A stretch of 64,000 nucleotides of DNA from Burkholderiaceae bacterium (GTDB taxonomy: Bacteria; Pseudomonadota; Gammaproteobacteria; Burkholderiales; Burkholderiaceae_E), in contig JAMLIS010000008.1 in the NCBI GenBank assembly GCA_023954015.1, forward strand, positions 94,339 through 158,338. Direction: 5' to 3'. Position 1 is the first letter of the stretch; every line of letters begins with the position of its first letter. The notes under the pieces were generated by a model. It was not told where the DNA came from and did not search any database. It saw only the letters and a program-made list of their open reading frames with translations. Below are positions 1-8,351 of this stretch, piece after piece. The position numbers were made by a program, and so were the translations under genes.

Positions 1-1555
1 GGTGGCGCAGTGCTACGCGACGCTCGACGTCGTGCACCGCCTCTGGAAGCAGGTGCCCGAGGAATACGACGACTACATCGCGCGTCCCAAACCGAACGGC
101 TATCGGTCGCTGCACACCGTGGTCGTCGCCGACGGCGGGCGGCTGCTCGAGGTGCAGATCCGCACGCGCGAGATGCACCGGCATGCCGAATACGGCATCG
201 CGTCGCACTGGCAGTACAAGGAGCGGGGAACGAGCGTGCCGGAGGCCGGAGGCAAGCAGGAGGGCGACGCCGAGCGCATCGCGTGGATGCGCCAGCTGCT
301 CGCCTGGCAGAGCGACGTCGGACGTTCGCTCGATGTGCAGTTTCCGCCGGACGGCGCGCTCTCGGGGGAAACATCGCAGGCGGCGCAACGCACCGCGCCG
401 CAGGCGCAACGCACGGCGCCGCAGGCGGCGCGCATCTACGTGCTCACGCCGCAGGCGCGCGTCATCGAGCTGCCGGCGGGCTCGACGCCGATCGACTTCG
501 CCTACCACGTGCATACCACGCTCGGGCATCGCTGCCGCGGCGCGCGGGTGGACGGCCAGCTCGTGCCGCTGAACACGCAGCTGCGCAACGCGCAAACCGT
601 CGAGATCATCGCCGCGCGCGAGGGCGGGCGCGAAGGGCCGTCGCGCGACTGGCTCAACCCGCAACTCGGCTACGTGCGCAGTGCGCGCGCGCGCAGCAAG
701 GTGCGCCAATGGTTCAACGCGCTCGAGCTCGAACGCGAGACGGCGGCCGGGCGCGAGCGCGTCGATCGCGTGCTGCAGCGCGAGGGGCGCACGGCGCTGT
801 CGCTCGACGAACTCGCGCGGCGGCTCGGATTCGACGCCACCGGCGCGCTTTTCGTGGCGGTCGCGCGCGAGGAGATCGGCCCGCGCCAGCTCGAGGAGGC
901 GGTGCGCCAGCCGGCAAGAGGCCCGCTCGGGCCGGCGCACGGCCCCGCCGCGGCAACGGGCGTGGGCATCGCGTCGAGCGGCCAGCCGGGAAGCGGTGCG
1001 GTCGCAGCGGGCGCAGGCGCAATGGGCGCGGCCGCCGAACCGACGACGCTCGTGACGCGGCTGCGCCGGCCGGGGGAGGCGATGAGCCGCGGCGACGGCG
1101 TGCTCGTCGTCGGCATCGATTCGCTGATGACGCAGCTCGCGCGCTGCTGCCGGCCGATTCCGCCCGATCCGATCGGCGGCTTCGTCACCAAGGGACGGGG
1201 CGTGTCGGTGCACCGCAAGAATTGCGCCGCCTACGCCAAGCTCGTCTTGCAGGCCCCCGAGCGCGTGATCGATGCGGCGTGGAGCGAGCCGGCGTTGCGC
1301 GGCGACGCCGACGGCAGGGCGCGCCGCTTCCCGGTGGACGTGGAGTTTCGGGTGAGCGAGCGAGCGGCGCTGCTGCGCGACATCACCGAGATCCTCGCGC
1401 GCGAGCGAGTGAACGTGCTCGCGATGCAGACGCTCGCGCGCCAGCCGCTCACCAGCATCCGGGTGACGCTCGAGGTGCTCGACGCCGCGCACCTGTCGCG
1501 CACGCTGGCGGCCGTGCGCGAGGTGCCGGGGGTGGTGTATGCAGGGCGGCGCTGA
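1..1555 (+). CDS. relA: RelA, (p)ppGpp synthetase, 5'-truncated by window edge
   Basis: C-terminal 517 codons of a RelA/SpoT-family protein; the true start and the N-terminal HD-like region lie before base 1. RelA makes (p)ppGpp from ATP and GTP/GDP on stalled ribosomes. Visible in order: the end of the synthetase domain (EYDDYIARPKPNGYRSLHT, residues about 20-39 of the fragment), a TGS domain (about 143-200), the conserved CC zinc-finger region (LARCCRPIPPDPIGG, near 378) and a C-terminal ACT domain (about 440-515). A second, full-length paralogue with an intact HD site lies at 4823-7078, so this copy is assigned as RelA; without its own N-terminus that is inference. Oddity: a perfect 7-residue tandem repeat AQRTAPQ (21-bp units at 383-403 and 404-424) in the linker just before the TGS domain. 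Confidence 0.93.
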   Translation, partial: VAQCYATLDVVHRLWKQVPEEYDDYIARPKPNGYRSLHTVVVADGGRLLEVQIRTREMHRHAEYGIASHWQYKERGTSVPEAGGKQEGDAERIAWMRQLLAWQSDVGRSLDVQFPPDGALSGETSQAAQRTAPQAQRTAPQAARIYVLTPQARVIELPAGSTPIDFAYHVHTTLGHRCRGARVDGQLVPLNTQLRNAQTVEIIAAREGGREGPSRDWLNPQLGYVRSARARSKVRQWFNALELERETAAGRERVDRVLQREGRTALSLDELARRLGFDATGALFVAVAREEIGPRQLEEAVRQPARGPLGPAHGPAAATGVGIASSGQPGSGAVAAGAGAMGAAAEPTTLVTRLRRPGEAMSRGDGVLVVGIDSLMTQLARCCRPIPPDPIGGFVTKGRGVSVHRKNCAAYAKLVLQAPERVIDAAWSEPALRGDADGRARRFPVDVEFRVSERAALLRDITEILARERVNVLAMQTLARQPLTSIRVTLEVLDAAHLSRTLAAVREVPGVVYAGRR

Positions 1556-1575
1556 CGCCGCGTCGATCCGCGGCG
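1556..1575. terminator. GC-rich hairpin at a convergent junction
   Basis: A perfect 7-bp stem CGCCGCG/CGCGGCG around a 6-base loop starts directly after the relA stop, in the 42-bp gap facing the end of mog. Position suggests a shared terminator, but no T-tract follows on either strand, so at best it would be a factor-dependent or weak terminator. Confidence 0.35.
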
Positions 1576-1597
1576 AAATCGTCGTGGCGAGAACGAG

Positions 1598-2203
1598 CTA
1601 GCCAGCCGTCTGCGGCGGCTTCTGCGCGGACTTCGGCCGGAACGCCTTGCACACGGCCTCGTTCGTTTCGAGATACGGCCCGCCGATGAGGTCGAGGCAG
1701 TAGGGGACGGCCGAGAAGATGCCGTGCACGATGACCTTGCCGCCGGCGTCGCGCACTCCCTCGAGCGTTTCGCGGATTGCCTTCGGCTGCCCGGGGAGAT
1801 TGACGATCAGCGAGCTTCCGCGAATCACCGCGACCTGGCGGGACAGGATCGCCGTGGGTACATAGTGCAGGCTCACCTGCCGCATCTGCTCGCCGAAGCC
1901 GGGCATCTCGCGATCGCCGACGGCAAGCGTCGCCTCGGGGGTGACGTCGCGCGGCGCCGGCCCGGTGCCGCCCGTCGTGAGCACGAGCGCGCAACCGTCG
2001 CGATCGACCAGTTCGACGAGCGTGCGCTCGATCGTTTCGCGATCGTCCGGTATCAGGCGAACGACGGGCCGCCAGGCGCCGCGCAGCGCCGATTCGAGCC
2101 ATTGCTGCAGGCCGGGGACGCCCTCGTCGGCGTAGACGCCGCGGGAGGCGCGGTCGCTGATCGAGACGAGGCCGATCGCCGGCGATTCGGTTGCATTGCT
2201 CAT
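1598..2203 (-). CDS. mog: Molybdopterin adenylyltransferase MogA
   Basis: 201 aa, the usual MogA length. MogA adenylylates molybdopterin with ATP before molybdenum insertion by MoeA, a cytosolic step of molybdenum-cofactor synthesis. The sequence carries the family opening GLVSISDRASRGVY, the nucleotide/MPT-binding stretch TTGGTGPAPRDVTPEAT and the late motif NLPGQPKAI. The ATG overlaps the stop codon of the upstream darP fragment by 4 bases (ATGA), so the two are translationally coupled. It converges with relA. No other molybdenum-cofactor gene is present in the window. Confidence 0.93.
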   Translation of the reverse strand: MSNATESPAIGLVSISDRASRGVYADEGVPGLQQWLESALRGAWRPVVRLIPDDRETIERTLVELVDRDGCALVLTTGGTGPAPRDVTPEATLAVGDREMPGFGEQMRQVSLHYVPTAILSRQVAVIRGSSLIVNLPGQPKAIRETLEGVRDAGGKVIVHGIFSAVPYCLDLIGGPYLETNEAVCKAFRPKSAQKPPQTAG

Positions 2204-2466
2204 CGCTTGATCTCCGTGAGCGCTGCGCGCAGCGCGTCGACATCGACGTCGCGCATCAGGCGCCCGATGAACTGCATCTGGCGGCGGCGGCCCTCGTGGC
2301 TGCGGATGGCGCGCGCCATGCGGATGGCGTCGGCGAGCCGTTCGTCGATCGGCAGGCGATCGATCTCGTCGTCGTCGAGCGTGACGAGGCTCTCGCCGAG
2401 CGCCTGCAGTTCGTGCATCTCGCGTTTGCGTTGCGTCTTGCTCGGCTTCTCGTCGCTGAAATGCAT
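2200..2466 (-). CDS. Half-length DarP/YjgA (DUF615) protein
   Basis: 88 aa beginning MHFSDEKPSKTQRKREMHELQ. The sequence matches the N-terminal half of DarP (YjgA), a factor associated with 50S ribosome assembly: TQRKREMHELQALGESLV, then DEIDRLPIDERLADAI and GRRRQMQFIGRLMRDVDVDALRAAL. Family members are usually about 170-190 aa; here the reading frame ends at the point where the second helical half should begin, and that stop is fused to the mog start by an ATGA overlap. The start at 2466 was chosen because it begins at the conserved region and leaves room for pmbA's own start at 2508; a longer frame to 2568 would run antisense into pmbA. It may be a functional short form or a truncated gene kept by coupling to mog. 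Confidence 0.8.
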   Translation of the reverse strand: MHFSDEKPSKTQRKREMHELQALGESLVTLDDDEIDRLPIDERLADAIRMARAIRSHEGRRRQMQFIGRLMRDVDVDALRAALTEIKR

Positions 2467-2507
2467 GAACGGGCGGGTCGAATGCTCGCTGTTATGATAA
2501 CCGCGAC

Positions 2508-3848
2508 ATGTTCGAATACGACGAAGGCGCGCTGCGCGAGATCGCTCGTTCGGTGCTGGATTTTTCACGCGAGTTCGGTGCGAGCGACGCGGCGGTCGAC
2601 GTCTCGGAGAGCAGCGGCCTCTCGGTGAACGTGCGCAAGGGCCGCGTCGAGACGATCGAGCAGAACCGCGACAAGGGGATCGGCGTCACGGTCTACGTAG
2701 GCCAGCGGCGCGGTCATGCCAGTTCCACCGACTTCTCCGCGCAGGCGCTGCGCGAGACGGTGAAAGCCGCCTGGGAGATCGCGCGCCACACCGCGGAAGA
2801 TCCGTGCGCCGGGCTGCCCGACGAGGACACGCTCGCGCGGAACCCGGAAGACCCGCAGCTCTTCCACGAGTGGCCCATCGATGCCGAGCAGGCGGTAGCC
2901 CTCGCCCGGCGGATCGAACGCGCGGCCCTCGATACGTCACCGGCCATCCGCAATTCGGACGGAGCGGCGGTGTCGGTGAGCCACGGACACTTCGTGCTCG
3001 CCAACACGCGCGACTTCACCGGCGGCTACCGACACAGCCGCCACACGATCTCCTGCTCGCCGATCGCCCGACGTGGTCGCGATATGCAGCGTGACGACTG
3101 GTATTCGTCCCGATGCAACCCGGACCGGCTGGCCGATCCGCAGGCACTCGGGCGCTATGCCGCCGAACGTGCACTATCGCGGCTGGGCGCCCGGCGCGTG
3201 CCGACGCAGCGCGTCCCGGTGCTCTTCGAGGCGCCGCTTGCTTGCGGACTGCTCGGGCATTTCGTGCAGGCCGCCAGCGGCGGCGCGCTGTACCGGCATT
3301 CCAGTTTTCTCGTCGACTCGCTCGGGCAGGCGCTGTTCCCGGAGCACCTCGACATCGTCGAGGATCCGTTCGTGCCGGGCGAATTGGGCAGCGCCCCCTT
3401 CGACAGCGAAGGAGTGGCCACGCGGCGCAGGAACGTCGTCGAGCGCGGCGTCGTCCGCGGCTATTTCCTGTCGACGTACTCGGCGCGCAAGCTGGGCATG
3501 CGCACGACCGGCAATGCCGGGGGCTCGCACAACCTGCGCTTCGCGAGCCGCGACACCCGCAGCGGCGATTCCTTCGAGGCGATGCTGCGCAAGCTCGACC
3601 GCGGCCTGCTCGTCACCGAGCTGATGGGGCAGGGCGTGAACTACGTCACCGGCGACTATTCACGCGGCGCGAGCGGCTTCTGGGTGCAGGACGGACGCAT
3701 CGTGCATCCGGTCGAGGAGATCACGATCGCCGGCAACCTGCGCGACATGTTCGGCGGCATCGTCGCGGTGGGCGCCGACGAGATCACGCGAGGTACGAAA
3801 CACACCGGTTCCGTGCTGATCGGCGAGATGGCGGTGGCGGGGAGTTGA
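2508..3848 (+). CDS. pmbA: Metalloprotease PmbA/TldE
   Basis: 446 aa, normal for PmbA (TldE), which with TldD forms a heterodimeric zinc protease that processes modified peptides such as microcins and degrades CcdA-type antitoxins. Recognisable stretches are NVRKGRVETIEQNRDKGIGVTVYVGQ early on, STYSARKLGMRTTGNAGG in the catalytic half and the ending GADEITRGTKHTGSVLIGEM. The partner tldD is not in this window. The gene is divergent from darP/mog. A TATGAT hexamer at 2493-2498, ten bases before the ATG, could be a -10 box, implying a very short leader; no clear -35 accompanies it. Confidence 0.95.
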   Translation: MFEYDEGALREIARSVLDFSREFGASDAAVDVSESSGLSVNVRKGRVETIEQNRDKGIGVTVYVGQRRGHASSTDFSAQALRETVKAAWEIARHTAEDPCAGLPDEDTLARNPEDPQLFHEWPIDAEQAVALARRIERAALDTSPAIRNSDGAAVSVSHGHFVLANTRDFTGGYRHSRHTISCSPIARRGRDMQRDDWYSSRCNPDRLADPQALGRYAAERALSRLGARRVPTQRVPVLFEAPLACGLLGHFVQAASGGALYRHSSFLVDSLGQALFPEHLDIVEDPFVPGELGSAPFDSEGVATRRRNVVERGVVRGYFLSTYSARKLGMRTTGNAGGSHNLRFASRDTRSGDSFEAMLRKLDRGLLVTELMGQGVNYVTGDYSRGASGFWVQDGRIVHPVEEITIAGNLRDMFGGIVAVGADEITRGTKHTGSVLIGEMAVAGS

Positions 3849-3880
3849 GCGCGCGCTTCGCGTGAGAGGCGGGGTCGCTT

Positions 3881-4102
3881 TCAATGCACCCAGCCGGCCA
3901 GCAGCCGCCGGATTTCTTCCGGATCGGCCGCGTCGGCGCCCATCTGCGCGACGGCCGGTTCGGTTTCGCAGACGAGGTCGTCGAGCGCCGCCACGGCCTC
4001 GGCGGGTGCGGGTGCTTCGGGAGCCTGCAGCGAGATCGCGAGCGCGTCCTCGGCATGGCGCACGAGCGACAGATAGCGGCGTAGCGTCCTGCGATCGTCC
4101 AT
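3881..4102 (-). CDS. Small acidic hypothetical protein
   Basis: 73 aa starting MDDRRTLRRYLSLVRHAEDAL. Predicted all-helical and acidic with an alanine/proline-rich middle (APEAPAPAEAVAAL) and a C-terminal AADPEEIRRLLAGW segment. I do not recognise a family. It is called because the ATG is preceded by a good ribosome binding site (GAGGAGT, about 8 bases upstream) and because it fills the otherwise empty gap between pmbA and greB. No signal peptide, membrane segment or cysteine motif. Function unknown. Confidence 0.6.
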   Translation of the reverse strand: MDDRRTLRRYLSLVRHAEDALAISLQAPEAPAPAEAVAALDDLVCETEPAVAQMGADAADPEEIRRLLAGWVH

Positions 4103-4195
4103 TGCGCACTCCTCGACGAGAGTTCGACCCGGGTCAGCGACCGTGATGGGCTATCTTCGGACGGAACCGCGCGACACCAGAGGAATTCGGTCACG

Positions 4196-4753
4196 ATGAG
4201 CAAGGCATTCGTCCGTGACGAGGCGCCCGAGGACGACGACGAACCGTTCGAAGCGTCGCCGCTGCCGGACGGTGCGCGCAACTACATGACGCCGGCCGGG
4301 CACGCGCGGATGAAGGCAGAGCTGCTGCAACTGCTCGACGTCGAGCGCCCGGAGGTCGTGCGCGTCGTGTCGTGGGCGGCATCGAACGGCGACCGCTCGG
4401 AGAACGGCGATTACCTGTACGGCAAGAAGCGGTTGCGCGAGATCGATCGGCGAATCCGCTTCCTGACGAAGCGGCTCGACGCGGTAGAGGTCGTCGATCG
4501 CGCCGGGGCCGATGCGCCGGAGCAGGTGTTCTTCGGTGCGACGGTCACTTTCCTGCGCAACGGCGAGGGCGAGGAGACAGTGACGATCGTCGGGGTCGAC
4601 GAGGTCGACCCGCTGCGGGGGCGCGTGAGCTGGATCTCGCCGGTGGCGCGCGCGCTGATGAAGACGCGCGAGGGCGATACGGTGATGCTGCACACGCCGG
4701 GCGGCGTCGACGAGCTCGTGGTGCTCGAGCTGCGCTACGACGTGCTCGAGTGA
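4196..4753 (+). CDS. greB: Transcript cleavage factor GreB
   Basis: 185 aa. Gre factors enter the RNA polymerase secondary channel and stimulate cleavage of backtracked RNA. The family signature lies in the N-terminal coiled coil (NYMTPAGHARMKAELLQLL, then SNGDRSENGDYLYGKKRLREIDRRIRFL) and the C-terminal FKBP-like domain holds FGATVTFL and the closing GDTVMLHTPGG. The SENGDYLYGKKRLREID version, with tyrosine and the KKRLR run, is typical of GreB rather than GreA. About 30 acidic residues precede the conserved start, longer than in E. coli. It converges on spoT, as in many Burkholderiales. Confidence 0.94.
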   Translation: MSKAFVRDEAPEDDDEPFEASPLPDGARNYMTPAGHARMKAELLQLLDVERPEVVRVVSWAASNGDRSENGDYLYGKKRLREIDRRIRFLTKRLDAVEVVDRAGADAPEQVFFGATVTFLRNGEGEETVTIVGVDEVDPLRGRVSWISPVARALMKTREGDTVMLHTPGGVDELVVLELRYDVLE

Positions 4754-4822
4754 GACGCCGGTGGCGGGCCGCTGCGGCCCGCGCCCGCTGCGCCTTCGCC
4801 CGCGCTGCTACATCCGCGCCCG

Positions 4823-7078
4823 CTACACCCGCGCGATGCGCGAGACCTCCGACAGCCGGCGCAGGTTGCGCATCACCCTTGCCAGGTGCACGCGATCGCG
4901 CACCAGCAGCGCGAAGCGCATCGACGCCGTTTCGGTCGCCTCTTCGTCCATCGCCACGTGCACGATGTTCGCCTCGCTCGCGGCGATCTCCGCGGCGACC
5001 TTGCCCAGCGTCCCGCGGTCGTTGCGCACCTGCACTTCGATTCCGGTGCGGAACTGCCCCGAGACGTCGTCGGCCCAGTCGACGTCGATCCAGCGTTCGG
5101 CGTCCTTCGCGCGCTGGCGCACGGCGATCTGGCAATCGGCGCGGTGCAGGAACAGGCCGTGGCCGCCGCGGATGTGTCCGGCGATTTCGTCGCCGGGCAG
5201 CGGGTGGCAGCACGGCGAGTAGGTGACCGCTGCGCCTTCCGTTCCGTTGACGATGACCGGGGCGGGGCGGGGCAGCATCAGCGTGGCCCCGCTCGGCTTG
5301 CCCGAGGAGAACTGCAGCGCGATCGTGCGCGCCACGACCGGGGCCAGGCGCTTGCCCAGTCCGATGTCGGCGTGCAGTTCCTCGACGCTCCTGGCGCCCG
5401 CGTCGCGCGCGCCACGTTCGACGACGCCCGCATCGAGCGTGGACGCGTCGATGCGCAGCGCGCCCAGCGCCTGCGCGAGCAGGCGGCGCCCGAGATCGAC
5501 CGACTCCTTGTACTTCAATGTCTTCAGGCATTGCCGGATGCCCGAGCGCGCCTTGCCCGTGCGCACGAAACCGAGCCAGTTGGGGTTCGCCTTCGAGTTC
5601 GGGTCGGTGATGACCTCGACGACGTCGCCGTTCTGCAGTTCGGTGCGCAGCGACACCGGCTTCTGGTTCACGCGTGCCGCCACCGCCTGGTCGCCGATGT
5701 CGGTGTGCACGCTGTAGGCGAAGTCGATGATCGTCGCTCCGCGCGGCATCGCGCGGATCTGGCCGCGTGGCGTGAACACGTAGACGGCGTCGGGGAACAG
5801 GTCGACCTTGACGTGCTCGATGAACTCGAGCGAGTCGCCGGTCTGGCGCTGGATGTCGAGCAACGACTGCAGCCACTCGTGCGTGCGAGTCTGCAGTTCG
5901 GTGAAGCTCTCCTTCTCGGCCTTGTACAGCCAGTGCGAGGCGACGCCCGCCTGCGCGACGCGCTGCATCTCGTGCGTGCGGATCTGGAATTCCACCGGCG
6001 TGCCGAAGGGCCCGACCAGCGTCGTGTGCAGCGACTGGTAGCCGTTGATCTTCGGGATCGCGATGTAGTCCTTGAAGCGGCCCGGTATCGGCTTGAAGAT
6101 TCCGTGCAGCGAGCCGAGCGCCAGATAGCACTGCGGCACGGTTTCGACGAGCACGCGGAATCCGTAGATGTCGAGCACCTGCGAGAACGTCAGCCGCTTC
6201 TCGCGCATCTTGCGGTAGATCGCGTAGAGCGATTTCTCCCGCCCGTAGACCTGCGCGTTGACTCCCGCCTCGGGCAGCGTCTTCTGCACCGTTTCGAGGA
6301 TGCGGCCGATCACCTCGCGGCGGTTGCCGCGTGCCGCCTGCACCGCCTTCTGCAGCGTGCCGTGCCGCCACGGATGCAGGAAGCGGAACGACAGGTCGAC
6401 GAGTTCGCGAAACAGCTCGTGCAAGCCGAGGCGGCTGGCGATGGGCGCGTAGATCTCGATCGTCTCGCGAGCGATGCGCTGCTGCTTCTCGCGCGGCACG
6501 GCGTCGAGCGTCTGCATGTTGTGCAGTCGATCGGCCAGCTTGATCAGGATGACGCGGACGTCGCGCGCCATGGCCAGCAGCATCTTGCGGAAGCTCTCGG
6601 CCTGCTGCTGTTCCTTCGAGGCGAACTCGACGCGTTCGAGCTTGGAGAGTCCGTCGACCAGCTCGGCGACGTGCGGGCCGAAGCGCTCGATGAGCATCGG
6701 CTTGGCGACCGACGCGTCTTCGATGACGTCGTGCAGCAGCGCCGCCATCAGCGTATCGGCATCGAGCTTCCAGCGCGCGAGGATCTCGGCGACCGCGATC
6801 GGGTGCGAGATGTACGGTGCTCCGCTCGAGCGGAACTGGCCCAGGTGCGCTTCGTCGCCGAAGCGGTACGCCTCGCGCAGGCGGGCGAGTTCGTCGGGCG
6901 GCAGATAGGCGCCGGCGCGGCGCGTGAGCTCCCCGAGCGAGACGACGCTCTGGTCGTCGCCCCCTGTCGCGAAGCCGTTGGCGGCGCCTGCGGAGGATCC
7001 GGAATCCGAATGGGGCGCAGCACTCTTCCTGCGCCCTCTGCGGGCGGTTTCGACGGTGGCGGGATTCGATCCCGGCAT
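4823..7078 (-). CDS. spoT: Bifunctional (p)ppGpp synthetase/hydrolase SpoT
   Basis: 751 aa, complete. N-terminal HD hydrolase domain with the metal-binding pair in LLHDVIED (H116-D117), then the synthetase domain with GRFKDYIAIPKINGYQSLHT (about 335-355), a TGS domain (about 440-500), a CC/helical region (YSPCCHPLPGDEIAGHIRGG) and a C-terminal ACT domain (about 665-745). The intact HD site distinguishes it from RelA; the enzyme both degrades and makes (p)ppGpp in response to carbon, lipid and other starvation. It is the last gene of gmk-rpoZ-spoT, 44 bp after rpoZ. The first 45 residues are poorly conserved, so the exact start is less certain than the frame. Confidence 0.95.
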   Translation of the reverse strand: MPGSNPATVETARRGRRKSAAPHSDSGSSAGAANGFATGGDDQSVVSLGELTRRAGAYLPPDELARLREAYRFGDEAHLGQFRSSGAPYISHPIAVAEILARWKLDADTLMAALLHDVIEDASVAKPMLIERFGPHVAELVDGLSKLERVEFASKEQQQAESFRKMLLAMARDVRVILIKLADRLHNMQTLDAVPREKQQRIARETIEIYAPIASRLGLHELFRELVDLSFRFLHPWRHGTLQKAVQAARGNRREVIGRILETVQKTLPEAGVNAQVYGREKSLYAIYRKMREKRLTFSQVLDIYGFRVLVETVPQCYLALGSLHGIFKPIPGRFKDYIAIPKINGYQSLHTTLVGPFGTPVEFQIRTHEMQRVAQAGVASHWLYKAEKESFTELQTRTHEWLQSLLDIQRQTGDSLEFIEHVKVDLFPDAVYVFTPRGQIRAMPRGATIIDFAYSVHTDIGDQAVAARVNQKPVSLRTELQNGDVVEVITDPNSKANPNWLGFVRTGKARSGIRQCLKTLKYKESVDLGRRLLAQALGALRIDASTLDAGVVERGARDAGARSVEELHADIGLGKRLAPVVARTIALQFSSGKPSGATLMLPRPAPVIVNGTEGAAVTYSPCCHPLPGDEIAGHIRGGHGLFLHRADCQIAVRQRAKDAERWIDVDWADDVSGQFRTGIEVQVRNDRGTLGKVAAEIAASEANIVHVAMDEEATETASMRFALLVRDRVHLARVMRNLRRLSEVSRIARV

Positions 7079-7122
7079 GGCGTTACGTACCGTCGAATGC
7101 CGCGCGGATATTCAGCGGCGGC

Positions 7123-7326
7123 TCATATCGGCACGCGTCGCAGCATCTCGAGGCCGACCTTGCCGGCGGCGATTTCGCGCAACGCAGTGACCGTGGGCTT
7201 GTCGTTCGACTCGACCTTCGCTGCGTGCCCCTGCGCGAGCATGCGTGCGCGATAAGTGGCCGCGAGCGTGAGTTCGAAGCGGTTCGGGATCTGCTTCAGG
7301 CAGTCTTCGACGGTGATGCGTGCCAT
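7123..7326 (-). CDS. rpoZ: RNA polymerase omega subunit
   Basis: 67 aa, the usual size. Omega helps fold and hold the beta-prime subunit and is part of a ppGpp-binding site. The N-terminus [19 protein letters not shown] and the central [21 protein letters not shown] are diagnostic. It starts 7 bp after the gmk stop and is followed by spoT, so genes for a ppGpp target and a ppGpp enzyme are co-transcribed with guanylate kinase, which supplies the GDP precursor. Confidence 0.96.
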   Translation of the reverse strand: MARITVEDCLKQIPNRFELTLAATYRARMLAQGHAAKVESNDKPTVTALREIAAGKVGLEMLRRVPI

Positions 7327-7333
7327 GGTTCAC

Positions 7334-7978
7334 CTATGCGAGCGCGTCGTCGGTGATGCCGAGCGCGCTGAATGTGGCGGGGTGTCGGGCGCGTTGCCTC
7401 GACAACCGCAGGCGCGCTGCTTCGACCAGCGTCCGAAGCTCCGCGAGTGCGGTTGCAAAGTCTTGATTAATAATAACATATTGAAAACGACGCGCCTGCT
7501 TCAGTTCGGCACGCGCGGCGGCCACGCGCTGCTCGATCACCTCGGCGCAGTCCTGGCCGCGTTGCTCGAGGCGTTCGCGCAGCGCCTCGATCGACGGCGG
7601 CACGATGAACACGCCCACCGCGTCGGCGAACAGTTGCTGTACCTGCACCGCACCCTGCCAGTCGATTTCCAGCACGATGTCGACGCCGGCACGCATGCGC
7701 TGCTCGATCCAGCGTCGCGACGTCGCGTACAGGTTGCCGTGCACTTCCGCCCATTCGAGGAACTCACCGGCCTGTCGGCGCCGGTCGAACTCGACCCGAT
7801 CGACGAAGTGATAGTCGCGACCGTCGACCTCGCCGGCGCGCGGCTTGCGCGTCGTGCAAGACACCGACAGCTGCAGCAACGGGCGTTCGGCCAGCAGCGC
7901 GCGCACGAGCGAGGTCTTGCCGGCACCCGACGGCGCGGCGACGACGAACAGGCTGCCCGCGGATTCAAGGGGCGTCAT
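7334..7978 (-). CDS. gmk: Guanylate kinase
   Basis: 214 aa. Phosphorylates GMP to GDP with ATP in purine salvage and GTP/ppGpp supply. P-loop APSGAGKTSLV at residues 13-23, GMP-binding SCTTRKPRAGEVDGRDYHFV, and the lid region with VLEIDWQGAVQV. It is first in the minus-strand block gmk-rpoZ-spoT. In related genomes yicC usually lies directly upstream of gmk; here about 3 kb containing a monooxygenase gene and repeats separates them. Confidence 0.96.
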   Translation of the reverse strand: MTPLESAGSLFVVAAPSGAGKTSLVRALLAERPLLQLSVSCTTRKPRAGEVDGRDYHFVDRVEFDRRRQAGEFLEWAEVHGNLYATSRRWIEQRMRAGVDIVLEIDWQGAVQVQQLFADAVGVFIVPPSIEALRERLEQRGQDCAEVIEQRVAAARAELKQARRFQYVIINQDFATALAELRTLVEAARLRLSRQRARHPATFSALGITDDALA

Positions 7979-8086
7979 CGGGAATCGCTCATTTCACGCG
8001 CGCCCGCGCGTCGGCTCGATGTTCGCGCTGCGCAGCTTTGCAGCGGTCGGCGTACGGGAGCCGGTGAAGCCGGCAAGACGAATGAG

Positions 8087-8151
8087 GTCGCCGGGCGCGG
8101 ATTCGAGTCTAGCAGCCGTGTCGCCGGGCGCGGATCGAAGTCTAGCAGCCG
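8087..8151. repeat. Two 32-bp direct repeats
   Basis: Units 8087-8118 and 8120-8151 begin GTCGCCGGGCGCGGAT and end AGTCTAGCAGCCG; they differ only in a small shuffle at the centre (TTCG versus CGA). They sit upstream of gmk, in the gmk-to-monooxygenase spacer. Confidence 0.85.
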
Positions 8152-8261
8152 CGGCGTGGCAGCCGGGCCGTCGGCGGCAACGCGTGTCGCTGCGCTGCCT
8201 CGATCGGAACGATCGCGGTGTCTCGAGCCCCGGATACCCCTGTGCGGCGCCATCTCGTGGA

Positions 8262-8316
8262 AAATCGCGCAGGGAAGCGCGAGGGAAATCGCGCAGGAAA
8301 TCGCGCAGGGAAGCGC
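8262..8316. repeat. Short repeats of AAATCGCGCAGG
   Basis: The 12-mer AAATCGCGCAGG occurs three times within 55 bp, twice followed by GAAGCGCG, giving an imperfect tandem duplication just upstream of the monooxygenase ribosome binding site. Confidence 0.8.
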
Positions 8317-8351
8317 GGCGACATGATCCGGACAACGAGGAGGCGACCCGA

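Larger units (their letters stand above)
7979..8351. other. Spacer between divergent gmk and mobA-like gene
   Basis: 373 bp without a convincing gene. It must hold the promoters of gmk (leftward) and of the monooxygenase (rightward), but no clear -35/-10 pair was found. It contains two sets of short direct repeats (8087-8151 and 8262-8316), listed separately, and ends in the ribosome binding site GAGGAGG used by the TTG start at 8352. Confidence 0.6.

Noticed and set aside
1..1555. Calling the first gene a second SpoT
   Set aside because: The HD domain is outside the window, so direct proof is lacking, but a complete SpoT is already present at 4823-7078 and the neighbouring gene order fits RelA.
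4886..7255. A 789-codon plus-strand frame antisense to spoT and rpoZ
   Set aside because: Its sequence is the complement of conserved SpoT codons, rich in R, H, D and L, with no domain of its own.
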